From: Caldithrix sp.
Lineage (GTDB): Bacteria; KSB1; UBA2214; DYKH01
Reading direction: 5' to 3'
DNA: 24,846 nt
Assembly: GCA_020722685.1 (NCBI GenBank)
Contig: DYKH01000076.1
Coordinates: 1 to 24,846, forward strand
Every line of letters starts with the position of its first letter. The stretch's first letter is position 1. The notes beneath the pieces are model-generated. The model worked only from the letters and a program-made list of their open reading frames with translations. It had not been told where the DNA came from and ran no database searches. A program made the position numbers and the translations under genes. This document shows positions 24,384-24,846 of the stretch, one piece after another.

Positions 24384-24572
24384 TCACCCTCGGGCTGAAA
24401 AAATTAGACCGACTATCCAGCCGGCGGGCACGGTCAGGTGAAACGGTTTTTGCCCACCGTCACCAAGAACTGGTTCAAGGTTTAATCTAGATTGCGCATT
24501 GGAGTGTCTCTTTTTAGGTTCATCCGAAAAACGAGTGCCTATTAGGGTATCTAGGATGGCTTTATCGCTGGG
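24384..24572 (-). pseudogene. Remnant ORF resembling a jacalin-like lectin module
   Basis: The minus-strand frame runs open for 62 codons between stops at 24573 and 24384 but has no ATG, GTG or TTG near its beginning. It contains GGQKPFHLTVPAGWIVGLIF, followed by SARG and a stop. The pattern GG-x-x-PF-x-L-x-VP-x-G-W-x-V-x-G-I is like the core strand of jacalin-related lectin domains (carbohydrate binding). It reads as the left-over piece of a longer lectin-like gene, ending 35 bases upstream of the lipoprotein start. The match is from memory of the family pattern, and is weak in the first 35 residues. Confidence 0.35.
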
Positions 24573-24640
24573 TCATTTTAAAGCTTGACATAGAAATGAT
24601 CCTAGCCTGGAGATGATTCTACAGTCAAGGTCAAAAGATA

Positions 24641-24753
24641 AACCGCAAAGCTCGCAAAGAGAGCTTTTAGCTGGTAGTACAATATGAAATATTAAGCAAT
24701 GCAACTTGATCCTCTTTGCGTTCTTTGCGCATTCTCAGCGCACTTTGCGGTTA
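24641..24753. repeat. Second CGCAAAG inverted-repeat element
   Basis: The left arm (24641-24661) reads AACCGCAAAGCTCGCAAAG. The right arm (24711-24753), in reverse, starts AACCGCAAAGTGCG and ends with GCGCAAAGAACGCAAAGAG. It encloses about 49 bases of AT-rich sequence without a gene. It matches the element at 13312-13442 in both arm structure and outer ten bases. Neither copy encodes a protein. Confidence 0.6.
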
Positions 24754-24846
24754 AAGTACGCGTTTGCCGGAAGAGCCTCTTTTTAGTTCCTATCGCAATT
24801 TACATTTGCAGGCTTGAAATGTCAAGTGAGATTTTCACCACTTGCG
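24754..24846. other. Right edge of the window, no supported gene
   Basis: After the repeat the sequence is AT-rich with no frame longer than a few codons that carries a ribosome site. I see no recognisable feature here. Confidence 0.4.

Noticed and set aside
24420..24465. Possible riboswitch upstream of the propeller lipoprotein
   Set aside because: The GGGCA/TGCCC pairing is weak, and the sequence is better explained as a remnant protein-coding frame on the minus strand.

Overview
The window reads as an accessory-rich stretch of a free-living Gram-negative bacterium of the FCB (Fibrobacteres-Chlorobi-Bacteroidetes) superphylum. The evidence is a TonB-dependent receptor with an N-terminal carboxypeptidase-regulatory-like domain, two lipoproteins with beta-propeller repeats, and three secreted proteins ending in a type IX secretion (T9SS) type A sorting domain with the NPFN core. 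The flavour (NHL/PQQ-like propellers, GxxExxY genes, AbiEii-type modules) recalls candidate division KSB1/Calditrichota; that placement is inference from gene style. No rRNA, tRNA or CRISPR array was seen.

Layout. 1-114 is a relic copy of a TonB-receptor 5' end. 188-938 holds a small hypothetical gene overlapping a C39-like cysteine peptidase gene. 1029-4073 is the intact TonB-dependent receptor. 4081-4667 is a GxxExxY gene bounded by 30-bp inverted repeats built of decamers. 4741-6900 is a large secreted protein with an FN3-like domain. 7075-7488 is a small membrane protein. 7573-8482 is a nucleotidyltransferase-like (DUF6932-type) plus XRE-regulator pair resembling a toxin-antitoxin module. 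8687-9022 holds a GxxExxY gene fragment whose repeat tail was split by a small hairpin element (MITE-like). 9085-13196 carries a TIG/propeller lipoprotein and an 850-residue propeller protein with carbohydrate-binding-like domains and a T9SS tail, followed by a strong terminator. 13312-14574 is an accessory islet: an inverted-repeat element, a DUF6922-type/AbiEii toxin-antitoxin pair and a long hairpin element. 14632-17730 is a GHL10-type glycosyl-hydrolase-like protein with a T9SS tail. 17918-21373 encodes an unusual fusion of a duplicated membrane transporter-like region, a spermidine-synthase-like domain, TPR repeats and a parvulin rotamase. The end is on the minus strand: a T9SS cargo gene with a frameshift just after its start, a PQQ-like propeller lipoprotein, and a 62-codon remnant resembling a jacalin-like lectin.

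How it fits together. The large genes encode envelope and secreted proteins: an outer-membrane receptor, surface lipoproteins and T9SS cargo, plausibly for recognising and handling extracellular glycans. The spaces between them are filled with small accessory modules (toxin-antitoxin-like pairs, GxxExxY genes, a peptidase pair). Many of these are bordered by short inverted or tandem repeats sharing a CTTYGYG/TTCGCG-type core. The most interesting items are the repeat-bounded GxxExxY cassette, the MITE with a reconstructable insertion site, the possible -1 frameshift heptamer in a secreted-protein gene, and the synthase-TPR-parvulin fusion.
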